DNA of 64,000 nt from Closterium sp. NIES-65 (taxonomy: Eukaryota; Streptophyta; Zygnematophyceae; Desmidiales; Closteriaceae), in assembly GCA_948144175.1 (NCBI GenBank), contig CANXME010002313.1, positions 124,001 through 188,000 of the forward strand, given 5' to 3'. Of the stretch, positions 53,160 to 64,000 are shown piece after piece; the first letter of the stretch is position 1; every line of letters starts with the position of its first letter. The position numbers and the translations under genes were made by a program. Under the pieces are notes generated by a model that ran no database searches, was not told where the DNA came from, and saw nothing but the letters and a program-made list of their open reading frames with translations.

Positions 53160-53475
53160 CAGGGGCGGCTGCAGGGAGAGCAGGGGCGGAAAGGCCCGTT
53201 GCGTGCCACGGGGCGCACGACGGGTAAGTTTAAGTGAAAGGGCCCGATCGTGTGCCTCGGGGCGCACGACGAGCAGGGCACCGTCGCGTGCCACGGGGCG
53301 CACGACGGGCAGGTTTAGGGCACCGTCGCGTGCCACGGGGCGCGCGACGGGCAGAGAAGGAGTCACACGCCAACCGGGGGCGGGACAAGGGAAAATCGCC
53401 ACGCGCCCTAGGCGCGCGACCCGAAAATCGTAGCAGCGGAAACGTGAGGCGGGCGCACAGGCCAGAACGAACGTC
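53160..53475 (-). other. Hairpin leader of element D
   Basis: Four tandem hairpin segments homologous to those of C. The last (53323-53350) is identical to 14425-14452. Confidence 0.7.
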
Positions 53476-53487
53476 GCTCTGATAGCA

Positions 53488-53748
53488 TGTCGAGAATAGT
53501 TGAACGAGGATGAGTTAAGTTTGACTAGGGCCTAGGCTTAGTAGCCTAGGCCCGAGATTGGATGTCGAGTAGTTCTTGCCTAGGGTGAGGTTCGAGTGAG
53601 TTGAGAAGAGAAGTTGGGAAGAATGATGGTTTCACTATAGGTTTCGAAGAACATATAGCAAAGGAAACAAATAAGGTGCACCACCAAACAAAGTTTAAAT
53701 AACTACACTAACTACAGCTACAGGCAGTTACAAATATAAGTTCTGACA
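53488..53748 (-). repeat. 5' LTR of element D (261 bp)
   Basis: Near-identical partner of 52435-52695, next to the primer-binding site. Confidence 0.9.
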
Positions 53749-53762
53749 ACAGTCGCCAGCAC

Positions 53763-54656
53763 CCTGTTCTTCACAAGGGCGACCTGCCGCAGTGCAGTCA
53801 CCCAAAACGGATCCGGCAGCCCTGCACGCCCAAGGAGAGTGCGAGCACCTTCCTGCAGGGTCCGGTTGAACCGCTCAGCCACGCCGTTCTGCTGAGGGTT
53901 TTAGGGCACCGTAAGCTGATGCTGGATCCCCTTCTTCTTCAGCACCGCCTCAAAATCAGCGCCAATGAACTCTCCCCCATTGTCGGTGCGGATCACCTTC
54001 ACCTTGTGTCCGCTCTCCCTTTGAGCTCTCGGCATCCACTCCTTGAGAACAGCCGCTGCCACCTCCCCCTTAGTCTTCAAAGGGTACACCCACACCGCAC
54101 GCGTGTGGTCGTCCACAATAGTCAAGAAGTAGCGGCTGCCCGAGAGAGAAAGGGCCCTCGTGGGGCCCACCACATCCATGTGCACTAGTGCAAGTGGTGC
54201 CTTGGCTGGTCCTGTGCTGCTGCTGAAGGGAAACTTCGTGAATTTGGTCTCAAGGCAGGTAGGGCAGCTCCCAATCTCTTTTGCTCCCTCCTTCACCTCC
54301 AGCCCCTTCAAGCACCCATCCTTTACCAACTTCTGCAGCATAGGAATGTTCACATGGCACAGCCTCTCATGCCACGTCTCCCAATCGGCCTCACCACTCC
54401 AAGATGAAGCCTTTGCCCATGCAGCTGTTGCATCCACACCAGCAAGCACCTCACCACATGGTTGCTGTGACTGCTGCACCTTCTTGACTGCATCCAAGGC
54501 CCCTGCAGTTGGTGCAATCTCCTCTCCTCCCGCAGTTGCTTTAGCTACTGCCGCTGCCTTTGCCGTTGCTGGTGGTTTCCCCTTCCAAGGGATGATGGGC
54601 AGCTGCCACAAGGCCTTGATGCAGCTGCTCTTCTCCTCCAAGTCCCACAGCAGCAA
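53763..54656 (-). pseudogene. Copia E integrase, interrupted by element D
   Basis: Contains WHERLCHVN, HMDVVGP, TDNGGEFIGADF and GIQHQLTVP, then a stop. Beyond it (53763-53900) the PQQNG-type continuation can be followed to the insertion site of D. The acidic core residues are visible, but the protein is split. Confidence 0.85.
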
Positions 54657-55195
54657 CTTCCCAAGCTTTGCACGGCAGCTGGTTGGGCCGAAGGTAACTT
54701 CAGCCGGCGCACAGAAAGAAGGTTAGCGGACAAACCTTCAACCAACAGCACATTCCCAAGCCCCACAAGCTCTCCATTGGCTCCCATCACCTTGGCATTC
54801 CCAACACCAATCACAAGGAGCAAAGCACCTGAAGCGGCAGCCACAAACTTGATCTTCCCAGGAGGTTTTACCTCATCAAGCAAATCTGCCCGTGGGGTCA
54901 TATGACTTGTGCAACCTGAATCGATCACCCAGTGAGTGAGGGGGTGCATCACAACCTTCCCAACTGAACCCACATCACCCCTACTTCCTTGCACATCCTC
55001 AACCATGAGGAACATCCCAGGGTCGGCTTTACCTTGTGCACCATCACCTTGTGCACCTGAACCTTGCACAGCGCCACCTCGTGCACGTTCACCACTTGGC
55101 GGCTTCATGCCTGGGGGCGCCCATCCCTCAGGCCGGCTGAAACACTTGAACCACGGGTGTCCAGCCTTCTTGCAGTACCAGCACGCACCCTCCAT
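54545..55195 (-). pseudogene. Copia E nucleocapsid knuckle and protease
   Basis: CWYCKKAGHPWFKC is a CCHC zinc knuckle near the start. HWVIDSGCTSHMTPRADLL is the protease active site with the usual DSG. The frame overlaps the integrase frame by about 110 bp in another phase, so at least one indel separates them. Confidence 0.85.
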
Positions 55196-55396
55196 TCGGG
55201 TGCTCCCCCTGCCTCCAGAGCTCCCATGCCCCTCATTGTAGTCACCTCGGCCTCTCCCTCTGCCAAAGCCTCTCCCACGGCCTCTGCCTCTCCCTCCCCC
55301 TCTTCCTCTGCTACCTCCTGCAGCTCCATACCCCTCATCAGTTTTGTTGGCAGCACCACCTCCCGTGTGGCGCCTGCGGAAGTCCTTCTGCAGAAT

Positions 55397-55993
55397 CTAC
55401 TGATGTAGCCACTCAGGCGTCCATTTGTCCTGCTGAACGTTGAGGGTGGGGATGAGGTTGTCCCACGAGTTGTCGAGCACCGAGATGATCTTGGTGCACT
55501 GTTGCATCTGCGACACTTCGCTGCCCGTCGCTGCCATCCTCGCATAGGTGTCCTTGATCTTGTCAAGGACCGGTTTCACATCATCTCCCGGTTTCATGGA
55601 GAGGGCAGCCAACTCCTTCTCCAACACAATAACCATCGGCAACGTGTTGGGCTGAATCACGTCGCGTAGCAGCTTCCATGCCTTCGGTCCGGAATCATCC
55701 AACTCCACCAAATCCTTGATGTGCTAGAACATGTCGTTGTTGACCGATTGGAGGATGAGGTCGTACAGCACCGCGCTCTTCTCAATCCACCGATCGCGGG
55801 CATCTCCTTCCCCCGGTATCTTCTCCTCTCCCATTGCAATTTTCAGCAGCTTGTAGCGCTTGAAGGCGCTCCGCATCTGCCCGCTCCATTCCTCATAGTT
55901 GGAGCCATCCAAAGCTTCAATCTTGGATGGTGGCGGCTCACTCCTCTTCTCAGCTGCATCTCCACTCCCTTGATTCATCTCCTCTGCTTCCAA
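55397..55993 (-). pseudogene. Copia E gag
   Basis: Starts at MEAEEMNQGSG; ALDGSNYEEWSGQMRSAF is a typical copia gag opening. One frame runs through but is cut by TAG codons at about 55724 and 55397, the rest (KAWKLLRDVIQ, WDNLIPTLN) being clearly gag. Confidence 0.85.
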
Positions 55994-56214
55994 ACAGAGG
56001 TTTCAGCTTCCCCCTTTGCTGGTCACAATGTAGATCCACACAATCTTCACAAGTGTCGGCGCCAACAAAATTTCGGCAGAGTTTCCCCTTAGCGGAAGTC
56101 ACATGCAACCTCCAGAACTCCACTTAGGCACGCCCACAGGCCATGGTGGGTCTGGGAGGGTCTTCACACTTCATTAGACTCCCCACAAGGTCCTTAATCA
56201 GCTCTGATACCACT

Positions 56215-57092
56215 TGTTAGAGACTAAGGACGGAGTCTACGAAGATTAGGTGCCTAAAATTCTCAAAATCGTTGGCTTAGAATTCTGGACAGAAAGGTCG
56301 CGCTCACAAGAAACGCCGTCGACGAAATTTTCACTGTCAAAACTTCATAAAACTCAGCTATGTTGTAGCCTTAAACCGTGGCTACATTTCCCAATTTGAA
56401 TAGTATCAAAAGGTGAAGTATTTCTCGACTTATGAATTTCGGCGCACAGGGGGGTATGCTGCCATAGAATCTTAACTCAATCACAAGAGTCTCACACAAG
56501 TTAACAATTACTACACAAGAGAGTTAGAGTAGCACTAAACCAGGTGGGATGGGATGAGGAGGACGAGAGGAAAGGTCCCAAGAGAGTCCCCAACCAAGGA
56601 AACCCCATGCCACACAATTCCCTTCTCCATAGGCAACCCAACTTTGACCTTTGTCACTATCCCAACCTCCACAATCCACCTCAACCCAACTTGGCCACAC
56701 TTGCCAACCTGGTTTGGTTTCTCCCAACCACTTGGCAGCAACTACAGTAGAAAAGACGAATTTCCCAACCCCCAAAAGTCTGTACCTCATATGGAGTCAA
56801 CCCCACAACTTCCCATAGTCACCACAACCAAATATCAAAAGCATACGAACTTCCAACGTTTGTAACTTTCTTGTTCGTGCTCCGATTGAAGCGATACTTG
56901 GTTCGTCGGAAAGCTCTTGAGCAGAGGAGTCACTTCAGATATCTGCTCAAGCCAAATAACATTCACACACACTCAGAAAATTCAAACCGCACAAAACACA
57001 AATTCTTGCACACGCTCACAGCATGCATGCAACGCACGAACATATGATGGGAGGCAGACAGACGTGAATGCAGATGATAGCATCACATAACA
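56215..57092 (-). repeat. 5' LTR of copia E (878 bp)
   Basis: Partner of the solo LTR at 50271-51148, with only scattered single-base differences (for example near 50350/56296). Confidence 0.9.
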
Positions 57093-57216
57093 GCAAGATC
57101 CTAGACCAGGCAAGATCCTGGACCAGGCATGCTCCTGGACCAGGCAAGCTCCTGGACTAGGCAAGCTCTTGGACCAGGCTAGCTGTTGGACCAGGCAATC
57201 TCTTGGACCAGGCAAT
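57093..57216. repeat. 17-bp minisatellite between copia E and copia G
   Basis: About seven units of the same family as 44346-50270, showing that E and G both landed in that array. Confidence 0.88.
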
Positions 57217-57630
57217 CGCGGAGATAACTACTACAACGGGAGCTAGACTACGGGCTAGGCACGGGTGATCGTGTGATATCTGCGTTCGTTGGCTCTTAGT
57301 CGGCTTCCTAGTGCTCAGATTGCTTGCTAGTTCACGGAGCAATTTTTGGCAAGAGTTCACTAGAGAAAGTTGACAACAATGGTACAATCAAGTTGGCATG
57401 GCAAGACTACATCAGAGCTAGCATTCAGGCCGGTCGATTGCCAGCATAGCATGGTCGACCGCGTTCCAGCACGACTTGGTCGACCGCACTCCAGCAGTGC
57501 AAAGTCGACAGCGTGCCAACGCTGCAGGCTGACGGCGTGCCAGTGTTGCTCCCGTAGAACAGCAGCGCACCTACATTGCAGGTGCTCGTTGATGATTGGA
57601 GGGCTAAGCCTTGTCACCTGAACAGCGCAC
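57217..57630 (-). repeat. Left (3') LTR of copia G, part confirmed by the right copy
   Basis: Matches 63587-64000 with about ten changes (for example CGGCTTCC versus CGGTTTCC, GAGTTCAC versus GAGTTTCAC). The remainder of this LTR lies somewhere in 57631-58330 and cannot be bounded here. Confidence 0.8.
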
Positions 57631-58332
57631 GCACCAAGTCATCTTCGTGCTGACGGCTCCATCTGATCCACCACGTCGACCTCGGGATACCATCACCGAG
57701 GTTGGTCTCGCCAACTTCACCTGGGCAACCGTCGCACTCCTCCGCAGCACTTCGTCACCCAGGTAACCTGGTCGACCGGGTAACCTCATCGACCAGCAAT
57801 TCCCGTACGTGCCCGTCGACCTCCCAAGTCGACGACCACCTCCATGTTGACCTCACTAGGATGACTACGCCCCTCGCTCGGCGTCCTGGGCCGAGGTCGA
57901 CGTCGGCCCCTCCTTCGTCGACCACCAGGTCCAGTTGAACACCCGCAGGTCGACTAGCAGTCCATCAGCCGACCACCGAAGTCGGCTTCCCCAAGTTGAC
58001 GTCCTCCGCAGGTCGACTCCTAAGTCGACCTCCCCGAAGTTGGCGCCACCCTGAAGTCGGCGCCCGTGCAGTGGTCCCCGTGCAGGTCGATCTCCTCGTC
58101 AACCAGCTCGCCCACTGCTGCAGGTCGGCTGCTCCCCTAACACCCGACCACGATGTCGGCTCCGCCCAAGCGTGGACGGGGCCAGCACACAACTCCCGTT
58201 GACACTCCCCTGCCGCGTTCATGCTTGGGCACCCAGCCCACACCGCAGTACAGCTCCGAGAATAGCCCGTCGGCGTGCACCCAACACACAGCACGTCGGT
58301 CACTGCACCAGCCATGCAAGAGGGCATGGCAC
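57631..58332 (-). other. Rest of copia G 3' LTR and 3' untranslated region
   Basis: Rich in GTCGAC, AGTCGGC and similar short words; no gene. The LTR/untranslated boundary and polypurine tract are not evident by eye. Confidence 0.5.
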
Positions 58333-60687
58333 CTATTGCTGCACGTCGTTATCGCCGTCGCCCACGTCGGCCAAGCGCACCTGGCCGATTGCGACGGAGC
58401 ACCGGTTGAAGGCCGGATAGTGCAGCGCCTTCGTCAGGAAGTCGGCCGGCTGCTCAGTGGTCGGGATGTACCTCAGCGAGAACTTCCCGCGCTTCACCAT
58501 GTGCTGCAGCCAGGCCTGTCGCCGCTCCATGTGCTTGAGGTTGCCCGTCAACCCCATGCTCTCGGCGACTGTGATAGCCGACTTGTTGTCCACCCGAAGG
58601 ACGGTCGGCTTCCCGGCATCCAGCTGCCGGAACTCTGCAAGGAGGAAGCGAAGTCGGCGTCCTTCCTTGCCGGCTTCGGTGGCTGCCACGTACTCCGACT
58701 CAGTCGACGACAACGTCGCACACTTGATGCGCTGGCTCGACCAGGAGACTGCGGCCCCTCCATAGACGAACACGTAGCCACTCGTGCTCGTCCTGTTCTG
58801 CTTGTCACCGGCGTCGTCGGCGTCCACGTAGCCGACCAGCTCCAGCGACTCAGGTCCACCGCCGAACTCCAGGGCGGTGTCATGCGTATTGGCGAGGTAG
58901 GCGAGGCAGCGGTTAACCTCGCGCCAGTGCTGGTCGCTCCTCACCGTGAGACCGCTCCCCAGCTTGCTGCAGGCGAAGGCGATGTCCGGCCTCGTCGTCG
59001 TCGCCGCGAACTGCAGCGAGCCGACCTTCTGCCGGTACTCCTCCTCCTGCCGCTCCTGTGCCTCCTCGTCATCGAACGTGAGCTCAGCGTAGGCATCGAC
59101 CGAGACCGGCGTCTTCGGGGTGCGCCTGGTCTGCTCCTCGTTGATGAAGCGCCTACGTAGCTTGTCGGCGTAGCCCTGCTGGTGCAGCCACAGCTTCCCC
59201 GCCGACCTATCGCGAACGATCTCCAGCCCGAGGTACTTCTGCACCGGCGAGATCTCACGCAGCTTGAAGGCGGCTTCCAGCAGCTCCTTCAGCTCCTTCA
59301 ACATCGCGGCGCTACTGCTGGTGGCAAGTAGGTCGTCGACGTAGACCAGCACCCAGCAGGCCACTCTGTCCTTTCCGACCTTGAAGTAGAGAGCCTCGTC
59401 GACCTGACTCTTCTTCCACCCGGCGCCGGCCAGCACGTCATTGAGTGCCAAGTACCACAGCAACGGCGACTGCTTTAGCCCGTACAGGCTCTTCAGCAGC
59501 TTGCACACCCGGCCGGTCCCATCGTTGAAGTAGTCCGGCTGGGACATGTACAGCACCCGATCGAGCTTGCTCTGCAGGAAGGCATTCTTCATGTCGAGCT
59601 GCATCAGGTTAAGGTCGAGGACGGCGACGATGCTCAGGAAGATCCTCAGCGTGACGTAGCTGCCCACCGGCGCGAACGTCTCGTCGTAGTCGGCGCCGTA
59701 CACCTGCGTGAAGCCCTTCACAACCAGCCTCGCCTTCTCGCGCTCGACGGTGTCGTCGACGTGGTACTTCGTCGTCAACACCCACCGGTTCTTCATGACG
59801 TTCACTCCCGGCGGACGTTCGACCAACTCCCACGTGCCCATGTTGAGGAGGTTGCGAATCTCCTCCTCCATGGCGGCCTTCACCGCCGGGCCCTTCCAGC
59901 TCGCCAACGCCTCCTTTACAGTCATCGTCGAGATGTCCCAACGGTGCTCGGGGTCGGCTAGCATGTCGGGGTCGAGCTCTGGAAACTCCTCATCCTCCTC
60001 AGCATCGTTGTACAGCAGGTCGTTGGCCTCATCGTCCACGTCGTACACCGTGGTGAAGGCAGCGGGGACGAAGAAGTCAGGCGGCCTCCGAAGTCGGCCT
60101 GAACGCCGTGGTCCTGGCTGGACCTCCTCGGCGTCCCCTCCATCGTTGCTGTTGTTGCTGTCCTCAGCGTCTTGCTGCTCCTCAGCCGGCGTCCCAGCCG
60201 ACTTCTCCCCTATGGTCGGCTCCCCTGCCGACTGCCCGGTCGCCGACTGCTCCTTGGTTGGCGTCACTGCTGCCTGCTCCTTTGTCGGCCGCTGGTCCTC
60301 GACCTGCTTCTCAACCTGCTCGTCCCCTGTCGACGCCGACTGCAATCCCACGTCGACCTGCCGCTCATCACGTCGGCCACCGGCGATGCACTTGGCCGAA
60401 GGCGGCGTCCCACTACTCCCCTCATCGCCGGAGGCCGACACCGAGGTCAGCCTACGCAGGTCGGCCACGAGGGGAGGGGCAGGGGTCGTAGGAGGAGGGG
60501 TAGGGGGGCGGACGTCCTCGACGTCCTTAACAGCAAGCTCACTGATCTCGGCAAGCAGTGGCAGCGTCGCCGACGAGGTGTCAGAGGGCGGGGTGGGCGA
60601 CGAGCGGCCGAACACCGACCCGTACCCCGTCTTCCACTCGCCCAGCGACATCTCCTCGTAGAACACCACGTCCGACGTGGTGACCAC
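58333..60687 (-). pseudogene. Copia G reverse transcriptase and RNase H
   Basis: 784 open codons. RT blocks NRWVLTTKY, YDETFAPVGSYVTLR, LDMKNAFLQ, YGLKQSPLLWY and the catalytic YVDD near residue 447. RNase H blocks VDADDAGDKQNRTSTSGY near 625, STESEYVA, VDNKSAITVAES and ADFLTKAL at the end. It continues the upstream frame directly: a single TGA at 60688-60690, where a Trp codon would be expected, separates the two. Apart from that stop it looks intact. Confidence 0.92.
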
Positions 60688-62538
60688 TCAGTCCGTGTCG
60701 ACGTCGAGGAGCTCCCAGCCCTTGCTCGCCGCCGACACGCCAAGATGCAGGCCCCACCTGGCCTTCGGCTGCAGCTTCCCACCACGCTGCTGCTCGGGGA
60801 CTAAGAACTGCGCCATGCAGCCCCACACCCGCGCCAGGGACAAGTCGGGCTTCTTCCCGGTCAGCAGTTGGTATGGCGTCGTCCCCGGCGGCAGCGCCGA
60901 CCTCTCAAGGCAGTTGCGGACCCAGACGGCCTGCCGGAGAGCGAGGTGCCACCAGTGGTGCTGCACGCCCATATGCAGCAGCATTGTCCGCACCGACTCC
61001 ACCACCGTCCTCATCTCACGCTCCGCCATGCCGTTCTGCTGTGGGGTGTATGGGCAGGTCAGGTCGTGGACGATCCCCTTGCCGTTCACGAAGTCGGTGA
61101 ACTGCTTCCCGAGGAACTCCCCTCCCCGGTCAGAGCGCAGCATCAACACCGACGACTTCGTCTGCCGCTCAGCCACCGCGTGCCACTGCACGAACACCGG
61201 CAACGTATCTGACTTCTTGGTGACCGGCTTCACCCACACGTAGCGGGTCTTGCGGTCCTTTAGCAACAAGAAGTACAGGCTGCCATCCTTGGCAGCCACA
61301 CGGAACGGCCCGCACAAGTCGATGTGCACGACGGCCAGCACCTCGTCGGCGTCGGAGCCTTGGTCGGGGAAGGTGTGCCGCGCCAGCTTCCCGCCGACGC
61401 ACAAGACACACGGGGAGTCGGCGCCCATCGCCGACTTGAGGTCCAGCCCAATGGCGACCTCGTTCTTTGCCGAGCTCCGTATGGTGTCCATGCCGACATG
61501 TGCAAGCCTCGCATGCATTCGGTCTGGCGTCGACTTCGTTTTCGAGACGATCGCCCGCAGGGCCACAACCTCCGTCGTGGTCGACGTTGACCTCGTTGAG
61601 CAGGGACGCAGGTCGGTGCAGAGGACACGGCCGGAGTACGTCGCCCGACCGAGCACCTCTCCCGTTGCCGAGACGAGCAGCATCCCGTCGCCGTCCTCTT
61701 GCAGCTTCACGCCGTGCTCCTTCAGCTGGCCGGACGACAGCAAGTTCGCCCGCACACCCGGGACATACAGTACGTCGGGGATGAGTACCTGCTTCCCGGC
61801 CTCCCCTTGTAGGGCGACGGTGCCACGGCCCTGGACGTCTTGCAGCGCCCCATTGAAGCCTCGCACATGCCTGATGGCGCCGCTCGGCTGCAGGTTGACG
61901 AAGGCTTCCTTCGTCCCCATCAGGTGGTGGGAGCAACCGCTGTCGAGCAGGACCACCGCCGGGTTCGTCTGCACAGCTGCCGCCACCGCCTGGAAGTCCT
62001 CTCCGGCCTCCGGCGCCAGCGAGACGGTCGGCTCCACGACGCCGACCAGCGAGCACGACGCCATCTTGTCATCCCGCGCCTTGCCGCCAGCAGGGGAGTC
62101 GGCGTCCTTCGCCGAAGTCGACATTTTGGTCGACTGCTTCTCCTTGCGCGGCCGGTTTCCTCCTCGACGAGGACGACGACTGCTCGACCTCCCGCGGCCG
62201 CCCTTGTTGTCGTCGTCGGAGTCACTGCGGTTGGGACACTCGAAGGAGAGGTGATTGGGGTTGTGGCAGTTCCAGCACTCCCGACGTCGACCTCCTCCTC
62301 TTTGACCGCCGTCCTTGGTCGACTTCTTCTCGACCTCCTTGGTCGACTTCCAGCCACCGCTCCCGCCGCCACCAGACTGTCCGCACTCTCCTGGTTGGCC
62401 TCCTTGCTTCACCGGGGCGACGAAATTGGCCTGCGCCAAGAGTTCCTGTGACCGCTCAGCCTCCTGCATCGCCTCATCCTGCAGGATGTACGAGGTCAGG
62501 TTGTCCTCGTTGAGCGTCGCCCTTGTGCTCGGCGCCAT
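60688..62538 (-). pseudogene. Copia G late gag, zinc knuckle, protease and integrase
   Basis: Zinc knuckle CWNCHNPNHLSFEC near residues 86-100. Protease active site LLDSGCSHHLMG near 198. Integrase with HARLAHVGMD, HIDLCGPF, SDRGGEF near 468 and PQQNGMAERE. Ends at the TGA noted for 58333-60687. The start Met (MAPSTRAT) is internal to gag; the frame upstream is displaced by one missing base. Confidence 0.92.
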
Positions 62539-62549
62539 GGACAGCCGCT

Positions 62550-63521
62550 TCAGGAGGTTATAGCTGCTAGAAGTCCCTGCATGACATGGGTGATGTACGG
62601 CGCCGTGGAGTACTGCGCGCCGACCATCCTGATGGTGGCGAGAATTTGCCGGGCTCGGTTGCAGTAGTCAGTCGCTGTCTCCTCGTCACCCATACGCAGG
62701 TGCGTCAGCTGTCCCTCCAGCTGGGCGATGAACAGGTCGTCGGTGACCTGGTACGTCGACTCAATGAAGTGCCACGCCCGGTGGCCGGCGTCGATATACT
62801 CCCGGCACCACTTTAAGGCGATCTGCACGCCCGGCGAGCAGCACCGTGAGATGACCGTGAAGGTCAACAGCTGCACGGCGCGAAACTCCGCCCACAAGTC
62901 GGGGTGGTGCTCCCCAGGCGTTGCCACGGTCCCTCGGGCGAAGCCGATCAGCCCAGCCATCTCCAGCTGGGGCTCGATAGTTTCCTTCCAGGTGAGAATG
63001 TCGGGTCGACCGACCAGTGGGGGGGTGACTGAGATCGTGTCCGGCGTGAACTTGAAGTAGCCGTAGCTCAGCGCAATCCCACCTGCCGTCACCTGGGACG
63101 CCGTTATCGGCGACAGCCCACTACGTCGGCCTCCGACGTCACCCTGCGAAGGGCCTGCAGCCGCCGACGACTGCATCCCTCGTGCCTGAACATCGCCGAC
63201 TTCACCAGCGTGTATCACACCTCTCTGCCTTAACGTGCCTCCAGCACTGCTGCCGACTTGACCACCACCGGCGTTGACTCCCACGTCGACGCCGCCTTCG
63301 TTGTTCATCGGACGAGGGGAGGCAGGTCGAGACGGGTGCTCCGTCGCCCACATGGAGCGGAGTCCAGCCTTGACGACCGCCCAGGGCAAGTCGCCATACT
63401 CGTTGGCCTCGTGCTTCCTCCTCGCGTTCTCCAACCGTGCCTCCAGGGTGTCCACAACCCCCGCGTCACCTACGGCTCCTACCATAGTGACTACCGCACA
63501 GTTGCCGGCCTGTAACCACAA
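62550..63521 (-). pseudogene. Copia G gag, N-terminal part
   Basis: 323 codons; the more likely start is the second in-frame Met (MVGAVGDAG, near 63485). Motifs LTWKETIEPQLEMAGLIGF, WHFIESTY and QLTHLRMGDEETATDYCNR are copia gag. The frame ends within MQGLLAAITS; a one-base deletion relative to the expected continuation moves gag into the next frame at about 62565. Confidence 0.85.
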
Positions 63522-63586
63522 AATAGTGGTATTTACGTCGACCTGACTGAAAGGTAAGTCGTGTACCCTCCACGCTCACCGCACCA

Positions 63587-64000
63587 TGCGGAGATAACTA
63601 CTACAACGGGAGCTAGACTACGGGCTAGGCACGGGTGATCATGTGATATCTGCGTTCGTTGGCTCTTAGTCGGTTTCCTAGTGCTCACATTGCTTGCTAG
63701 TTCACGGAGCAATTTTTGGCAAGAGTTTCACTAGAGAAAGTTGACAACAATGGTACAATCAAGTTGGCATGGCAAGACTACATCAGAGCTAGCACTCAGG
63801 TCGGTCGACTGGCAGCACAGCATGGTCGACCGCGTTCCAGCACGACTTGGTCAACTGCACTCCAGCAGTGCAAAGTCGACAGCGTGCCAACGCTGCAGGC
63901 TGACGGCGTGCCAGTGTTGCTCCCGTAGAACAGCAGCGCACCTACATTGCAGGTGCTGGTTGATGATTGGAGGGCTAAGCCTTGTCACCTGAACAGCGCA
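63587..64000 (-). repeat. Right (5') LTR of copia G, truncated by the window end
   Basis: Repeats 57217-57630. The preceding 60 bp (63522-63586) are the untranslated leader with the putative primer-binding site. Confidence 0.85.

Larger units (their letters stand above)
52435..53748 (-). mobile_element. Element D, non-coding LTR retrotransposon inside copia E
   Basis: 261-bp LTRs (52435-52695, 53488-53748) with about three differences, target duplication ACAGT (52430-52434, 53749-53753). Purine tract ATGGGGGAG beside the left LTR; primer-binding site 53476-53487 (complement TGCTATCAGAGC). The 790-bp interior encodes nothing and is related to C: the same CT-rich blocks, then a hairpin leader. 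It splits the integrase region of copia E, so D arrived after E. Confidence 0.92.
51339..57092 (-). mobile_element. Copia E, 3'-truncated and decayed, with nested element D
   Basis: Right end: an 878-bp LTR (56215-57092) followed by GCAAG and preceded, two bases away, by a perfect initiator Met-tRNA primer-binding site (56201-56212, complement TGGTATCAGAGC). Leftward come gag, a CCHC knuckle, protease, integrase and RT in pieces. The RT is cut off at YGLKQAPCAWYH at about 51339 by the duplicated flank. The rest of RT, RNase H and the original left LTR are missing here. Several stops and frame changes show it is dead. Confidence 0.88.
57217..64000 (-). mobile_element. Copia G, nearly complete, right LTR cut by the window end
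   Basis: Sequence from 57217 (CGCGGAGATAAC) reappears at 63587 (TGCGGAGATAAC) and can be followed to base 64000, giving LTRs of at least 414 bp. The left LTR must end before the pol stop at 58333. Left flank GCAAT; the right flank is outside. The sequence after the right LTR (complement TGGTGCGGTGAGCG) does not match initiator Met-tRNA, unlike the other elements. Gag, protease, integrase, RT and RNase H are all present. GTCGAC and GTCGGC are strikingly frequent throughout. Confidence 0.9.

Overview
This is a repeat-dominated, GC-rich nuclear window from a eukaryote of the green lineage. The best reading is a streptophyte (charophyte) green alga, plausibly a Closterium-like zygnematophyte. That rests on two spliced genes with land-plant-type products (a root-cap-domain secreted protein and a GT37 xyloglucan-type fucosyltransferase), short GT-AG introns, and Ty1/copia elements primed mostly by initiator Met-tRNA. 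The species name is inference; nothing here proves it.

Layout. 1-2794: 3' end of a plus-strand copia element (A) tail-to-tail with an internally deleted minus-strand relative (A'). 3040-5335: array 1 of a ~181-bp satellite. 5650-15050: a nested stack in which copia B (6764-14152; 129-bp identical LTRs; target duplication CCTCC) sits in a non-coding LTR element C (6147-14846; 255-bp identical LTRs; ATTTT), itself apparently inside an element with inverted ends. 15613-17235: non-coding LTR element F. 18534-20388: plus-strand root-cap-domain gene of three exons. 21404-31906: minus-strand GT37-like gene whose ten-exon model keeps phase at all nine junctions (1415 residues). Its introns and one exon are full of minisatellites and partial copies of its own exons. 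33129-33392: a possible plastid-protein first exon. 33540-50270: about 16.7 kb of four tandem-repeat families laid edge to edge (27-bp purine-rich, 27-bp pyrimidine-rich, ~181-bp satellite array 2 in the orientation opposite to array 1, and a 17-bp minisatellite). 50271-57092: a solo LTR plus a truncated, decayed copia E interrupted by the non-coding LTR element D (52435-53748; 261-bp LTRs; ACAGT). 57217-64000: nearly intact copia G, its right LTR running off the window.

Only two or three loci look like host genes; both confident ones suggest cell-wall or extracellular biology. The most notable items are the coding minisatellite within the GT37 catalytic region, the partial exon copies beside five of its exons, tandem hairpins with covarying base pairs in the leaders of the non-coding LTR elements, the two oppositely oriented satellite arrays, and the solo-LTR/flank chimera at 50271-51338.

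All splice sites, LTR ends and target duplications were read by eye; no homology search was run.
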